Source of the DNA: an uncultured Blautia sp. | Lineage (GTDB): Bacteria; Bacillota; Clostridia; Lachnospirales; Lachnospiraceae | Direction of reading: 5' to 3' | DNA length: 5,038 nucleotides | Assembly (NCBI RefSeq): GCF_937880195.1 | Contig: NZ_CALFLA010000017.1 | Span: 1 to 5,038 of the forward strand | Part shown: positions 3,997 to 5,038 of the stretch, one piece after another | Numbering within the stretch: the stretch's first letter is position 1 | Layout of the letters: the number at the start of each line of letters is the position of its first letter | Made by a program: the position numbers and the translations under genes | Notes under the pieces: model-generated | The model's database searches: none | Told to the model about the DNA's origin: nothing | Seen by the model: the letters and a program-made list of their open reading frames with translations, nothing else

Positions 3997-5028
3997 ATGT
4001 CGATGAAAATCAACCATCAGCTTCCCTTACCGGATACACTGAAGTCCCAGTATCCCTTAAACGCCGCCTATAAAGCTGCTAAAGCTCAAAGAGACGCTGA
4101 AATCCGCCGGATCTTTACCGGAGAATCCGACAAATTTGTTGTGCTCGTAGGTCCCTGTTCCGCTGACAATGAAGATACTGTCTGTGAATATGCAAGACGC
4201 CTGAAAAAAGTAAACGATCAGGTTTCTGATAAACTGATGATCATTCCAAGAGTATACACCAACAAACCCAGAACTACAGGCGACGGCTATAAGGGAATGC
4301 TTCACCAGCCAGAACCGGACAAGGCTCCTGATCTTCTGGCCGGAATTATTGCTATCCGCAAAATGCACATCCGCGTTCTGGAAGAAACAGGACTTTCCAC
4401 TGCCGATGAAATGCTTTATCCTGAAAACAGAAGCTATCTGGATGATCTTCTTTCTTACGAAGCTATCGGCGCCCGCTCCGTAGAAAACCAGCAGCACCGT
4501 CTGACTGCCAGCGGTATGGATATACCTGTCGGTATGAAAAATCCTACCAGCGGCGATCTTTCCGTTATGCTTAATTCTGTTACTGCCGCCCAGCATTCCC
4601 ATCATTTTATATATAGAGGTTTTGATGTGGAAACATCAGGAAACGAGCTTGCACATACCATTCTCCGCGGCGGCGTAAATAAATTCGGACAGACCCAGCC
4701 CAACTATCATTACGAGGAGCTTGTCCGCCTTGCAGAATTATATCAGGAATGGAATCTCAACAATCCTGCTGTAATTGTCGATGTCAATCACTCCAATTCC
4801 GGCAAGCAGTACAAGGAACAGGTTCGTATTGTCAGCGAAGTTCTTCACAGCCGCAGTTATAACTCTGATCTGAAAAAACTTGTCAAAGGAGTAATGATCG
4901 AAAGCTATCTTCTGGAAGGCCGCCAGGATATCAGCGACCACATGATCCCCGGATGCTCCATTACCGATCCATGCCTTGGATGGGAAGATACAGAAAAACT
5001 GATCTACGAAATTGCAGAGAAATGCTGA
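3997..5028 (+). CDS. Class I 3-deoxy-7-phosphoheptulonate (DAHP) synthase
   Basis: A 343-residue AroF/AroG/AroH-type enzyme that condenses phosphoenolpyruvate with erythrose 4-phosphate, the first committed step to chorismate and aromatic amino acids. The metal ligands of the E. coli AroG family are all present: C54 in VGPCSADN (51-58), H265 in VDVNHSNSGK (261-270), E302 in MIESYLLEG (300-308) and D324 in CSITDPCLGWEDTE (320-333). The phosphoenolpyruvate and phosphate contacts are seen in PRVYTNKPRTT (84-94), GARSVENQQHR (158-168), GMKNPTSGDL (179-188) and ILRGG (222-226). Length is normal for the class, and no fused chorismate mutase or ACT domain is present. Feedback specificity (Phe, Tyr or Trp) cannot be read reliably, so no specific aro symbol is given. 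It ends ten bases before the window edge; downstream partners are out of view. The long repeat array directly upstream is the notable context. Confidence 0.95.
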   Translation: MSMKINHQLPLPDTLKSQYPLNAAYKAAKAQRDAEIRRIFTGESDKFVVLVGPCSADNEDTVCEYARRLKKVNDQVSDKLMIIPRVYTNKPRTTGDGYKGMLHQPEPDKAPDLLAGIIAIRKMHIRVLEETGLSTADEMLYPENRSYLDDLLSYEAIGARSVENQQHRLTASGMDIPVGMKNPTSGDLSVMLNSVTAAQHSHHFIYRGFDVETSGNELAHTILRGGVNKFGQTQPNYHYEELVRLAELYQEWNLNNPAVIVDVNHSNSGKQYKEQVRIVSEVLHSRSYNSDLKKLVKGVMIESYLLEGRQDISDHMIPGCSITDPCLGWEDTEKLIYEIAEKC

Positions 5029-5038
5029 TTGCGAAAAA

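Noticed and set aside
4057..4605. A long minus-strand frame inside the DAHP synthase gene (and similar ones inside lysR and pncB)
   Set aside because: They are shadows of strongly supported coding frames; no recognisable protein features or start signals.

Overview
The window looks like chromosomal DNA from a low-to-mid GC Firmicute, most likely a gut clostridium of the Lachnospiraceae type. This rests on the A/T-rich intergenic DNA, strong purine-rich ribosome binding sites, SigA-like promoters, a tRNA gene without encoded CCA, and the style of the proteins. The genus is not determined. No phage, IS or CRISPR genes are visible.

Layout. At the left edge (1-80, minus strand) is the N-terminus of an aspartate ammonia-lyase-like gene, with its own promoter at 198-226. 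A LysR-type regulator (283-1215, plus) diverges from it, the classic arrangement for a LysR regulator and its target. The regulator converges on a single tRNA-Gln(CTG) gene (1294-1365, minus) that has its own terminator and promoter. Divergent from the tRNA, and sharing an A/T-tract with its promoter, is a nicotinate phosphoribosyltransferase gene (1559-3022, plus), the NAD salvage entry step. A hairpin follows whose 3' arm is also the ribosome binding site of the next gene, a small cytoplasmic VanXY/VanY-type D,D-peptidase (3077-3643, plus). The window closes with a class I DAHP synthase (3997-5028, plus), the first step of the shikimate pathway.

The part ordinary genes do not explain is the 312 bp between the peptidase and the DAHP synthase (3648-3959). 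It is a tandem array with an exact 120-bp period. It can be read as two complete 114-bp elements with imperfect 15-bp terminal inverted repeats, joined by 6-bp linkers, plus a truncated third. Each element holds two 44-nt hairpins (types A and B) of identical architecture around a GCC-GAA-GGC core. All four differences between copies that fall inside a hairpin keep it foldable. This is the best candidate in the window for an undescribed element, either MITE/REP-like DNA or a structured RNA.

The genes are housekeeping metabolism (aspartate/fumarate, NAD salvage, peptidoglycan precursor or peptide trimming, aromatic amino acids) rather than one pathway. Only the aspA-lysR pair and the pncB-peptidase pair look transcriptionally linked.
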